64,000 nucleotides of DNA from Streptomyces antarcticus (GTDB lineage Bacteria; Actinomycetota; Actinomycetes; Streptomycetales; Streptomycetaceae), in the NCBI RefSeq assembly GCF_026627255.1, contig NZ_JAPNLM010000023.1, forward strand, positions 1-64,000. Direction: 5' to 3'. The position numbers were made by a program, and so were the translations under genes. Each line of letters begins with the position of its first letter. Position 1 is the stretch's first letter. Below are positions 51,587 through 59,779 of the stretch, piece after piece. The notes below the pieces were generated by a model. That model searched no databases. It worked only from the letters and a program-made list of their open reading frames with translations, and had not been told where the DNA came from.

Positions 51587-51868
51587 ATGGCAGAGCGCCG
51601 CGTCAACGTCGGCTGGGCCGAGGGCCTGCACGCTCGTCCCGCCTCGATCTTCGTCCGGGCGACGACCGCTTCCGGCGTCCCGGTGACCATCGCGAAGGCC
51701 GGCGGCGACCCCGTCAACGCCGCTTCCATGCTGGCGGTCCTGGGCCTGGGCGCCCAGGGCGGCGAGGAGATCGTCCTCGCCTCCGACGCCGACGGCGCGG
51801 ACGCCGCACTGGACCGCCTCGCGAAGCTGGTCGCCGAGGGTCTCGAGGAGCTCCCCGAGACCGTCTGA
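51587..51868 (+). CDS. ptsH: HPr, PTS phosphocarrier protein
   Basis: 93 aa from the ATG at 51587. The active-site His15 lies in WAEGLHARPASIFV. The Ser46-type regulatory region is present as NAASMLAVLGLGAQGGEEI, with Ser at about 47. HPr carries phosphate from enzyme I to sugar-specific EIIA proteins. In Streptomyces it is used for fructose and N-acetylglucosamine uptake. enzyme I is not adjacent, as expected in this genus. It is divergent from the acetyltransferase gene and followed by its own terminator. Confidence 0.95.
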   Translation: MAERRVNVGWAEGLHARPASIFVRATTASGVPVTIAKAGGDPVNAASMLAVLGLGAQGGEEIVLASDADGADAALDRLAKLVAEGLEELPETV

Positions 51869-51893
51869 CCCTTCGGGTTCGACCACGCCCGCA

Positions 51894-51938
51894 CGCGGAA
51901 GCCGCGGCCCCCACCCCTGGGGGACCGCGGCTTCCGCG
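51894..51938. terminator. 14-bp stem terminator after ptsH
   Basis: CGCGGAAGCCGCGG (51894-51907) pairs with CCGCGGCTTCCGCG (51925-51938). The loop holds a further CCCC/GGGG pairing. It follows the ptsH stop by 25 bp. Confidence 0.8.
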
Positions 51939-52096
51939 TTCCCGCCCGCCCCGCGCCGCTCCGGAGGGTCCGCTCCGGGGCCCGGGGCTGCGGTGTCCCG
52001 CCCGGGGCAGTACGGCGCGCGGTCATACGGCCCGCCGGAACACCGCGCGCACTCTTACCGCCCGCACCCTTAGCGCGCCCGCACTCATCCCGCGCG

Positions 52097-52178
52097 CAGG
52101 AATTCAGCGCGGCCGGAAATGCGGCCGACGCACCGCAGGAATTCGACCACACGGAAAATCGGCACCGTCCAGGAATTC
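52097..52178. repeat. Three CAGGAATTC direct repeats
   Basis: CAGGAATTC occurs at 52097-52105, 52136-52144 and 52170-52178 (spacing 39 and 34 bp), in a gap with no gene (51939-52221) behind the gntR stop. A related CAGGAAT is found at the gntR start (52887-52893). A six-base EcoRI-type word three times in 82 bp is unexpected in DNA this GC-rich. It could be an operator array or decayed repeat. Confidence 0.4.
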
Positions 52179-52221
52179 CGGCAGCGGCGCGCGGATACCC
52201 GCCCTTTGTATACGGCGCCTG

Positions 52222-52899
52222 TTAATGACGGCCGCCCGACATGTTTACGGCAGGTTGCGAAGTCCTCACCGCGGGCCGCACCCGCGGCCGGTGCGCCGCC
52301 GAGGCGCGGTCCGCGTGCATCGCGGTCAGGGCGCGCGCCCGCTCCGCGTCCCCGCGGGCCACCGCGTCCACGATCGCGCCGTGCTCCGCCCAGGACTCCG
52401 CGGGCCGGACCGGGGCCTCCACCACGTACATCCACGCGACCTTGTGCCGCATCTGCGTGAGCAGCGCGATCAGCCCCGGGCTGCCCGAGGCCTGGGCCAG
52501 CGTCTCGTGGAACCAGCCGCCCAGGGACCGCAGATCCTCCCCCTGGCCCCTCCTGGCCCGTTCCTGGCCCAGCCTGACCAGTCCGCGGAGCACCTTCAGG
52601 TGGGCTTCGGTGCGCCGCCGGGCGGCCCGGGCGGCGGCGAGGGGCTCCAGCAGCATCCTCAGCTCCAGGAGGTCTGCGGCCTCCTGCTCCGTCGGCTCGG
52701 CGACGCAGGCGCCCGCGTGCCGCCGGGTGGTCACGAACCCCTCCGACTCCAGGGTCCGCAGCGCCTCGCGGACCGGGACGCGCGAGACCCCGTACCGGCG
52801 GGCCAGGACCTCCTCGGTCAGTCTGCTGCCCGGCTCGAAGACCCCGGAGACGATGTCGTCGCGAATTGCCGTGCATACCGCGTGCGCAGGAATACGCAA
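52222..52899 (-). CDS. GntR-family (FadR/FCD) transcriptional regulator
   Basis: 225 aa from a TTG at 52899, chosen because GGAGG at 52907-52911 lies 7 nt upstream and the winged helix then begins normally. Residues 5-70 form the GntR winged helix: AIRDDIVSGVFEPGSRLTEE, LARRYGVSRVPVREALRTLE, GFVTTRRHAGACVAEP. Residues 80-215 are the all-helical FCD ligand domain with metal-type residues (LRMLLEPLAAARAA, LGGWFHETLAQASG, EHGAIVDAVARGDA). It probably represses an organic-acid catabolic operon; no such operon adjoins it. An in-frame upstream extension into low-complexity sequence is rejected. Confidence 0.85.
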   Translation of the reverse strand: MRIPAHAVCTAIRDDIVSGVFEPGSRLTEEVLARRYGVSRVPVREALRTLESEGFVTTRRHAGACVAEPTEQEAADLLELRMLLEPLAAARAARRRTEAHLKVLRGLVRLGQERARRGQGEDLRSLGGWFHETLAQASGSPGLIALLTQMRHKVAWMYVVEAPVRPAESWAEHGAIVDAVARGDAERARALTAMHADRASAAHRPRVRPAVRTSQPAVNMSGGRH

Positions 52900-53008
52900 G
52901 ACCGAACCTCCGCCTATTTCCGACTGCCGTGCCAGAGTGTGCTGCGACTCTATTGCAACACACGATAATTTCCGAGAGCGGCCGGAAAAGCGAAACATTC
53001 GCAAAAGA

Positions 53009-53033
53009 CCCCGGCTCGCAGTGCGAGCCGGGG
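53009..53033. terminator. 12-bp stem terminator downstream of M23 peptidase
   Basis: CCCCGGCTCGCA (53009-53020) pairs perfectly with TGCGAGCCGGGG (53022-53033). It lies just past the 3' end of the minus-strand M23 gene and upstream of the gntR start, closing the riboswitch-controlled transcript. Confidence 0.8.
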
Positions 53034-53078
53034 TCGTCGGCGAAGCGGGTGGGGCGGGTGGAGCGGGGGCCGTACGGG

Positions 53079-53879
53079 TCAGAGGCTGACGCCGTGCGAG
53101 CGCAGGTACGAGACCGGGTCGATGTCCGAGCCGTAGTCGGCGCCGGTGCGGGCCTCGAAGTGCAGGTGCGGGCCGCTGGAGTTGCCGGTGGAGCCCGCCA
53201 GGCCGATCTGCTGGCCCGGGGTGACCTGCTGGCCGACGGAGACGTTCAGCGAGTTCATGTGTCCGTACTGGGTGAACGTGCCGTCGTTGTGCTTGATGAC
53301 GACGTTGTTGCCGTAGGCGCCGCCCCAGCCGGCCTCCACGACGGTACCGGCGCCCACGGCGTGGACGGAGGTGCCCTCGCTCGCGCGGAAGTCGATGCCG
53401 GTGTGGCTGCCGGAGGACCACATGCCGCCACCGGCGTGGTAGTGGGTGCTGATGCCGCCGCCGACGGGCGCGACGAAGGTGTTGAGGCGCTTGCGCTCCG
53501 CCTCGCGGGCCGCGCGCTCGGCCGCGTCCCGCTCCGCCTTCACCTTGGCCTCGGCGATGCGCTTGGCCTCGGCGGCGCGCTGCTTGGCGTCGGCTTCGGC
53601 CTTGGCCTGGGCGGCCGCGTGCTCGGCGGCGCGCTGCTGCGACTCGGCCTGGTCCTCGATGTCGCCCGCGAGGTCGTCGCCCACGACGACCGCGTTGTAC
53701 CCGGCGTCGGGGACGGAGTGCTCGGTGCTGTTGTCCGCGGCGAAGGCCGGGCCGGCGAGGGAACCGACGACGCCAGTGGTGGCGAGGGCGGCTATACCGG
53801 CGTAGCCGGCGGTCTTGCGGCTCAGACGGCTGGAACCTCGGTGCTTGCCGGAGCCGGCGGTACGACTGCCAAACGCCAT
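53079..53879 (-). CDS. Secreted M23-family peptidoglycan endopeptidase
   Basis: 266 aa, ATG at 53879. A Sec signal peptide covers residues 1-48 (basic RLSRKTAG, hydrophobic IAALATTGVVGSLA, cleavage after AGPAFA). An Ala/Glu/Lys/Arg coiled coil spans about 72-130. The C-terminal M23 (LytM) domain starts near 135 (FVAPVGGGISTHYHAGGGMW) and has the zinc ligands in SGSHTGIDF and SSGPHLHFEARTG. It cleaves peptide cross-links in the cell wall during growth or spore germination. A c-di-AMP riboswitch precedes it, as for several Streptomyces wall hydrolases (RpfA and relatives), so it should respond to c-di-AMP. Confidence 0.93.
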   Translation of the reverse strand: MAFGSRTAGSGKHRGSSRLSRKTAGYAGIAALATTGVVGSLAGPAFAADNSTEHSVPDAGYNAVVVGDDLAGDIEDQAESQQRAAEHAAAQAKAEADAKQRAAEAKRIAEAKVKAERDAAERAAREAERKRLNTFVAPVGGGISTHYHAGGGMWSSGSHTGIDFRASEGTSVHAVGAGTVVEAGWGGAYGNNVVIKHNDGTFTQYGHMNSLNVSVGQQVTPGQQIGLAGSTGNSSGPHLHFEARTGADYGSDIDPVSYLRSHGVSL

Positions 53880-53892
53880 GAAGGGGTTGATC

Positions 53893-54075
53893 CTTTCCTT
53901 CCCTCTCGCCTACCGGGTTAGCTGACGGGTTCGGAGCAGGAAGGTCTCCTACGGGCTTCCTCTTGCGAGGCGGCCCGATTCACCCCAGGGACTGATGTGG
54001 GTCCCCGGCTCCCCAGGCTCGCGCCTGACGGGGACTCGGCGATCGCTGTCCGGTGCCGCGGGTGCGGCGGGCACA
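53893..54075 (-). promoter_or_regulatory. ydaO-yuaA (cyclic di-AMP) riboswitch
   Basis: Read on the minus strand towards the M23 gene, the leader contains the class's conserved blocks in order: AGCCGGGGACCCACA, then TGGGGTGAATC, a variable GCCGCCTCGCAAGAGGAAGC hairpin, GTAGGAGACCTTCCTGCTC, and the highly conserved AACCCGTCAGCTAACCCGGT followed by AGGCG. A purine-rich GAGGGAAGGAAAGGA ribosome site follows before the ATG. In Streptomyces these riboswitches lower expression of wall hydrolases when c-di-AMP is high. The boundaries are approximate. Confidence 0.88.
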
Positions 54076-54235
54076 ACTGACGAACAGCACGGCTGACGCT
54101 AGGCGGATCATCAGCCGATCACCAAACACACAGGCTCTTTTGTTGCGTACGCCACACCGCATACAAGCAACCTCACCACTAAACGGACAAAAGGGGCCCT
54201 GGCGGACAAGCCGCCAGAGCCCCTTGTTCCGAACG

Positions 54236-55675
54236 TCAGTTGGTGACGACGGTGACCTCACCGATCCCGAGCGCCCGTACCGGCGCCTCGATCTGCGAAG
54301 CGTCGCCCACCAGTACCGTGACCAGCCGGTTCGCCGGGAAGGCGTTCACGACCGCCGAAGTGGCCTCCACGGTGCCGGTCTCGGCGAGCCGCGCGTACAA
54401 CTGCGCCTGGTAGTCGTCCGGCAGCTCCTGCTCGACCTGGTCGGCGAGGGTGCCGGCCACCGAGGCGGCCGTCTCGAACTTCAGCGGGGCCACGCCCACC
54501 AGGTTCTGCACCGCCACGTCCCGTTCGGCGTCGGTCAGACCACCCTCCGCGAGGGTGCGCAGCACCTTCCAGAGGTCCTCCAGCGCCGGGCCGGTGTTCG
54601 GGGTGTCCACCGAGCCGCTGATGGCCAGCATCGAGGCGCCCTTGCCGTCGGCGGTGGAACGCAGCACCTGGCCGAAGGCGCGCACGCCGTAGGTGTACCC
54701 CTTCTCCTCGCGCAGCACCTTGTCCAGGCGGGAGGTGAGGGTGCCGCCCAGGCAGTACGTGCCGAGCACCTGGGGCGCCCAGACGCGGTCGTGGCGGTCC
54801 GGCCCGATGCGGCCGATCAGCAGCTGCGTCTGGACCGCGCCGGGCCGGTCCACGATGACCACGCGGCCGGTGTCGTCGGCGGTCACCGGCGGCACGGGCC
54901 GGGGCGCGGCGGAGTTGCCCGTCCAGGTGCCCAGGGTGTCGGCCAGGACGGCGTCCAGGTCGATCCCGGTCAGGTCGCCGACGACCACCGCGGTGGCCGT
55001 GGCGGGGCGTACGTGGGCCTCGTAGAAGGCGCGTACGGCCGCGGAGTCGATGCGGGCCACCGTCTCCTCGGTGCCCTGGCGCGGGCGGGACATCCGCAGG
55101 GCGGCCGGGAAGAGCTCCTTGGAGAGCTGCTGGGCGGCGCGGCGCTGCGGGTTGGCCAGCTCGTGCGGGATCTCGTCGAGCCGGTTGCGCACCAGGCGGT
55201 CGACCTCGGCGTCGGCGAACGCGGGCGCGCGCAGCGCCTCGGCGAGCAGGCCGAGCGCCTTGTGCAGGCGCGAGGCGGGGACCTCCAGGGAGACCCGCAG
55301 GCCCGGGTGGTCGGCGTGGGCGTCGAGGGTGGCCCCGCAGCGCTCCAGCTCGGCCGAGAACTCCTCGGCGGAATGCTTGTCGGTGCCCTCGGACAGCGCG
55401 CGCGCCATGATCGTGGCCACGCCGTCCAGGCCCTCGGGCTCCGCGTCGAGCGGGGCGGCGAGGTTGATCTCGACCGCGATCACCTGCTGGCCCGGGCGGT
55501 GGCAGCGCAGCAGGGTCAGCCCGTTGGACAGCTCGCCGCGCTCGGGGGCCGGGAAGGCCCACGGCTGCGGCTCACCGGCCTCGGGGCGCGGGTGGAAGGT
55601 CATCGCGACGGCCACGGCGTCGGCCGCGCTGTCGGAAGCGGTGCCGGAAGCGGTGCCGGATGCGGTGTCGCTCAC
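54236..55675 (-). CDS. M16-family peptidase-like subunit lacking the zinc motif
   Basis: 479 aa from a GTG at 55675, which overlaps the preceding M16 gene stop (GTGA). It begins with an Ala/Ser/Thr leader. The M16 N-terminal domain follows (LSNGLTLLRCHRPGQQVIAV EINL ... LDGVATIMARALSEGTDKHS), where the catalytic HxxEH is absent (MARAL instead). The C-terminal M16 domain is complete (YCLGGTLTSRLDKVLREEKG YTYGV, with the R/Y substrate pair). In two-subunit M16B peptidases one partner carries the zinc and the other only the R-Y binding pair, so this is the non-catalytic beta-type partner of the overlapping gene. Confidence 0.88.
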   Translation of the reverse strand: MSDTASGTASGTASDSAADAVAVAMTFHPRPEAGEPQPWAFPAPERGELSNGLTLLRCHRPGQQVIAVEINLAAPLDAEPEGLDGVATIMARALSEGTDKHSAEEFSAELERCGATLDAHADHPGLRVSLEVPASRLHKALGLLAEALRAPAFADAEVDRLVRNRLDEIPHELANPQRRAAQQLSKELFPAALRMSRPRQGTEETVARIDSAAVRAFYEAHVRPATATAVVVGDLTGIDLDAVLADTLGTWTGNSAAPRPVPPVTADDTGRVVIVDRPGAVQTQLLIGRIGPDRHDRVWAPQVLGTYCLGGTLTSRLDKVLREEKGYTYGVRAFGQVLRSTADGKGASMLAISGSVDTPNTGPALEDLWKVLRTLAEGGLTDAERDVAVQNLVGVAPLKFETAASVAGTLADQVEQELPDDYQAQLYARLAETGTVEATSAVVNAFPANRLVTVLVGDASQIEAPVRALGIGEVTVVTN

Positions 55676-57036
55676 TGGTCCGCCCCCTCGTTCTCGTCGG
55701 ACTCGTCGGACTCGTCGTTCTCGTCGGCGTCCGCGGCGAGCGGCTCGTAGACCAGAACCGCCCGGTTGTCCGGGCGCAGCCGGGCCGCGGCCACGGCCTG
55801 GACCTCCTCGGCGGTGACGTCGAGGACGCGTCCGACGGCGGTCAGCGCCAGCTGCGGGTCGCCGAACAGCACCGCGAAGCGGCACAGTTCGTCGGCGCGG
55901 CCGGACACCGTGCTCAGCCGGTCCAGCCATTCGCGCTCCAGCTGGGCCTGAGCGCGCTCCATCTCCTCGGCCGTCGGGCCCTCGGCGGCGAACCGCGCGA
56001 GCTCCTCGTCCACGGCCGCCTCGATGGCGGGCACCTCGACCCCGCCGGACGTCTTCACGTCCAGCCAGCCCAGCGAGGGGGCGCCGGCCAGGCGCAGCAT
56101 GCCGAAGCCGGCCGCGACGGCCGTCTGGTCGCGGCGTACCAGGCGGTTGTGGAGCCGCGAGGACTCGCCGCCGCCCAGCACGGTCAGGGCCACGTCGGCG
56201 GCGTCGCACTCACGGGTGCCGTCGTGCGGGAGCCGGTAGGCGGCCATCAGGGCGCGCGCCGGCACCTCCTCGGCGATCTCCTCGCGGAGCTCCTGCCCGA
56301 TGACGTCCGGCAGCGTGCCGTCGCGCGGCGGCTGCTTGCCGTCGTGGCTCGGGATGGTGCCGAAGTACTTCTCGACCCAGGCGAGCGTGCGCTCGGGGTC
56401 GATGTCGCCGACGACCGACAGCACCGCGTTGTTGGGCGCGTAGTACGTACGGAAGAAGTGGCGCGCGTCCTCCAGGGAGGCGGCGTCGAGGTCGGCCATC
56501 GAGCCGATCGGCGTGTGGTGGTACGGGTGGCCCTCGGGGTACGCGAGGGCGGTCAGCCGCTCGAACGCCGTGCCGTACGGGACGTTGTCGTACCGCTGGC
56601 GGCGCTCGTTCTTGACGACGTCGCGCTGGTTCTCCATGGACTCGTCGTCCAGGGCGGCCAGCAGCGAGCCCATCCGGTCCGCTTCCAGCCAGAGCGCGAG
56701 CTCCAGCTGGTGGGTCGGCATCGTCTCGAAGTAGTTCGTGCGCTCGAAACTGGTGGTGCCGTTGAGGGAGCCGCCGGCCCCCTGGACGAGCTCGAAGTGG
56801 CCGTTGCCCGGTACGCTCGCCGAACCCTGGAACATCAGGTGCTCGAAGAGGTGAGCCAGGCCGGTACGCCCCTTGACTTCGTGGCGCGAGCCCACGTCGT
56901 ACCAGAGGCAGACCGCGGCGACCGGGGTCAGGTGGTCCTCGGAGAGCACCACGCGCAGGCCGTTGGCCAGCCGGTGCTCGGTCGCTGTCAGGCCGCCGGA
57001 GCCGGCCTGAGCTGTGGCCGTGTGACCCATGGGCAT
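55672..57036 (-). CDS. M16-family zinc metallopeptidase (catalytic subunit)
   Basis: 454 aa from the ATG at 57036 (a second ATG at 57030 is equally placed). The inverted zinc motif HxxEH is in GLAHLFEHLMFQGS, with the distal Glu expected in the NQRDVVKNERRQR segment. The C-terminal domain contains LGGGESSRLHNRLVRRD. M16B enzymes degrade peptides or process precursors inside a clam-shell chamber. The overlapping downstream gene encodes the partner lacking HxxEH, so the pair probably forms a heterodimer. An acidic tail (DENDESDESDENEG) ends the protein. It is divergent from parC. Confidence 0.9.
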   Translation of the reverse strand: MPMGHTATAQAGSGGLTATEHRLANGLRVVLSEDHLTPVAAVCLWYDVGSRHEVKGRTGLAHLFEHLMFQGSASVPGNGHFELVQGAGGSLNGTTSFERTNYFETMPTHQLELALWLEADRMGSLLAALDDESMENQRDVVKNERRQRYDNVPYGTAFERLTALAYPEGHPYHHTPIGSMADLDAASLEDARHFFRTYYAPNNAVLSVVGDIDPERTLAWVEKYFGTIPSHDGKQPPRDGTLPDVIGQELREEIAEEVPARALMAAYRLPHDGTRECDAADVALTVLGGGESSRLHNRLVRRDQTAVAAGFGMLRLAGAPSLGWLDVKTSGGVEVPAIEAAVDEELARFAAEGPTAEEMERAQAQLEREWLDRLSTVSGRADELCRFAVLFGDPQLALTAVGRVLDVTAEEVQAVAAARLRPDNRAVLVYEPLAADADENDESDESDENEGADQ

Positions 57037-57221
57037 GTGGTCCCTTCGATCGCGATGCAGAGATTTCTGTCAGACCTGCCACTGTATGCAAGCGCGTCGG
57101 CCGCCGGAGAAGTTCCCGGGTCACACCTGGGTCGGAGTCGGCGTTGTCGGTGCCTCGGGCCACAATGGTCCGCGTCAGACCCCCCAGCACACCTCTTTCT
57201 TGGTTAAGGAGCCGCGCAGCG

Positions 57222-59678
57222 ATGGCCCGCCGCAGCACGAAGACCCCGCCGCCGGAGGATTTCGAGGAGAAGATCCTCGACATCGACGTCGTCGACGAAA
57301 TGCAGGGCTCCTTCCTCGAGTACGCGTACTCGGTGATCTACTCCCGCGCCCTGCCCGACGCCCGGGACGGCATGAAGCCGGTGCACCGGCGCATCGTCTA
57401 CCAGATGAACGAGATGGGCCTGCGCCCCGACCGGGGGTACGTCAAGTGCGCCCGCGTCGTGGGCGAGGTCATGGGCAAGCTCCACCCGCACGGAGACGCG
57501 TCGATCTACGACGCGCTCGTGCGCATGGCCCAGCCCTTCTCGATGCGGCTGCCGCTGGTCGACGGCCACGGCAACTTCGGTTCCCTCGGCAACGACGACC
57601 CGCCGGCCGCCATGCGTTACACCGAGTGCAAGATGGCCGACGCCACGTCGCTGATGACGGAGTCGATCGACGAGGACACCGTCGACTTCACCGCCAACTA
57701 CGACGGCCAGGAGCGGGAGCCGGTCGCACTGCCCGCCGCGTACCCGAACCTGCTGGTCAACGGCGCGTCCGGGATCGCGGTCGGCATGGCCACCAACATG
57801 CCCCCGCACAACCTGGGCGAGGTCATCGCCGCCGCCCGGCACCTGATCCGCCACCCGGGGGCGGACCTGGAGGCGCTGATGCGCTTCGTGCCGGGTCCGG
57901 ACCTGCCCACGGGCGGCCGGATCGTCGGCCTGGCGGGCATCAAGGACGCCTACGAGAACGGCCGCGGCACCTTCAAGATCCGCGCGACGGTGGCCGTGGA
58001 GAACGTCACGGCGCGCCGCAAGGGCCTGGTCGTCACGGAACTGCCCTTCGCGGTCGGCCCCGAGAAGGTCATCGCGAAGATCAAGGACCTGGTCGGCTCG
58101 AAGAAGCTCCAGGGCATCGCCGACGTCAAGGACCTCACCGACCGCTCGCACGGCCTGCGCCTGGTCATCGAGATCAAGAACGGCTTCCACCCCGAGGCCG
58201 TACTGGAGCAGCTGTACAAGCTGACGCCGATGGAGGAGTCCTTCGGCATCAACAACGTGGCGCTGGTGGACGGGCAGCCGCTGACGCTGGGCCTCAAGGA
58301 GCTCCTGGAGGTCTACCTCGACCACCGCTTCGAGGTCGTCCGGCGGCGCAGCGAGTTCCGCCGCACCAAGCGCCGCGACCGGCTGCACCTGGTCGAGGGC
58401 CTGCTGGTGGCGCTCATCGACATCGACGAGGTCATCCGGCTCATCCGGGACAGCGAGAACTCCGCGCAGGCCAAGGCGCGGCTGATGGAGCGGTTCTCGC
58501 TGAGCGAGATCCAGACCCAGTACATCCTGGACACTCCGCTGCGCCGGCTCACGAAGTTCGACCGGATCGAGCTCGAGTCCGAGCGCGACCGGCTGACCGG
58601 CGAGATCGACGAGCTGACCGGGATCCTGGACTCCGACAGCGAGCTGCGCAAGCTGGTCTCCACGGAACTGGCGTCGGTCGCGAAGAAGTTCGGCACCGAA
58701 CGGCGCACGGTCCTGCTGGAGTCGGCGGGCACCATGGTGGCGACGGTTCCGCTGGAGGTCGCGGACGACCCCTGCCGCGTCCTGCTGTCCTCGACGGGCC
58801 TGCTGGCCCGTACGGCGAACGGCGATCCCCTGCCGGAGGAGGAGGGCGGCGCCCGCGCCAAGCACGACCTGGTCGTCTCGCAGGTCGCGGCGACCGCCCG
58901 GGCGGACATCGGCGCGGTCACCTCGTACGGGCGGCTGCTGCGGCTCGCGGTGATCGACCTGCCTCAGCTGCCCGACACCCACGCCGCGCCGAACCTGGCG
59001 GGCGGCGCCCCCGTCTCGGAGTTCCTCTCCGGGCTGGAGGCGGACGAGAAGGTGATCTGCCTGACGACGCTGGACGAGTCCTCGCAGGGCCTGGCGCTGG
59101 GCACCGAGCAGGGCGTGGTCAAGCGCGTCGTGCCGGACTACCCGGCCAACAAGGACGAGCTGGAGGTCATCACCCTCAAGGACGGCGACCGGATCGTCGG
59201 CGCGGTCGAACTGCGCACGGGCGAGGAGGACCTCGTCTTCATCACCGACGACGCCCAGCTGCTGCGCTACCAGGCGGGCCAGGTGCGCCCGCAGGGCCGC
59301 CCGGCGGGCGGCATGGCGGGCATCAAGCTCACCGACGGCGCCAAGGTGATCCACTTCTCGGCCGTCGACCCGGCCCGGGACGGCGTGGTGTTCACCGTGG
59401 CCGGCTCGCACGGGACGCTGGACGACTCGGTGACCTCCGGGAAGCTGACGCCCTTCGACCAGTACCCGCGCAAGGGCCGGGCCACCGGCGGCGTGCGCTG
59501 CCAGCGGTTCCTGAAGGGCGAGGACGTGCTGGTGCTGGCCTGGGCGGGCGGTTCACCGGTCCGCGCGGCCGGGGCCAACGGCACACCGGCCGCACTCCCG
59601 CCCGCGGACCCGCGCCGGGACGGCTCGGGGGCGGTCCTGCCCGCGGTGGTCGCGGCGCTGGCGGGGGCCGCGCTGTAG
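57222..59678 (+). CDS. parC: DNA topoisomerase IV subunit A
   Basis: 818 aa from the ATG at 57222. The breakage-reunion domain has LPDARDGMKPVHRRIVY, the quinolone region HPHGDASIYDALVRMAQ (residues 88-104) and the catalytic Tyr133 in AMRYTECKMAD. The C-terminal beta-propeller has the degenerate box QGRPAGGMAGI rather than a clear GyrA-box QRRGGKG, which favours ParC over GyrA. The position equivalent to E. coli GyrA Ser83 is Ala93, so lower quinolone sensitivity is plausible. It decatenates sister chromosomes with ParE, whose gene is not adjacent. An Ala/Val-rich tail ends the protein. Confidence 0.92.
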   Translation: MARRSTKTPPPEDFEEKILDIDVVDEMQGSFLEYAYSVIYSRALPDARDGMKPVHRRIVYQMNEMGLRPDRGYVKCARVVGEVMGKLHPHGDASIYDALVRMAQPFSMRLPLVDGHGNFGSLGNDDPPAAMRYTECKMADATSLMTESIDEDTVDFTANYDGQEREPVALPAAYPNLLVNGASGIAVGMATNMPPHNLGEVIAAARHLIRHPGADLEALMRFVPGPDLPTGGRIVGLAGIKDAYENGRGTFKIRATVAVENVTARRKGLVVTELPFAVGPEKVIAKIKDLVGSKKLQGIADVKDLTDRSHGLRLVIEIKNGFHPEAVLEQLYKLTPMEESFGINNVALVDGQPLTLGLKELLEVYLDHRFEVVRRRSEFRRTKRRDRLHLVEGLLVALIDIDEVIRLIRDSENSAQAKARLMERFSLSEIQTQYILDTPLRRLTKFDRIELESERDRLTGEIDELTGILDSDSELRKLVSTELASVAKKFGTERRTVLLESAGTMVATVPLEVADDPCRVLLSSTGLLARTANGDPLPEEEGGARAKHDLVVSQVAATARADIGAVTSYGRLLRLAVIDLPQLPDTHAAPNLAGGAPVSEFLSGLEADEKVICLTTLDESSQGLALGTEQGVVKRVVPDYPANKDELEVITLKDGDRIVGAVELRTGEEDLVFITDDAQLLRYQAGQVRPQGRPAGGMAGIKLTDGAKVIHFSAVDPARDGVVFTVAGSHGTLDDSVTSGKLTPFDQYPRKGRATGGVRCQRFLKGEDVLVLAWAGGSPVRAAGANGTPAALPPADPRRDGSGAVLPAVVAALAGAAL

Positions 59679-59686
59679 GACGAGGA

Positions 59687-59733
59687 CGCCGTTCAGGTGG
59701 TACGCCAACGGGGGACGTACCACCTGAACGGCG
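59687..59733. terminator. 18-bp perfect stem terminator after parC
   Basis: CGCCGTTCAGGTGGTACG (59687-59704) pairs exactly with CGTACCACCTGAACGGCG (59716-59733) around an 11-nt loop. It is followed by a short T-rich run (TTTTCCCTTTG). Confidence 0.85.
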
Positions 59734-59779
59734 ACTACTGTTTTCCCTTTGACGCTTGTGGTGGGGCGGGGGAAAACTG

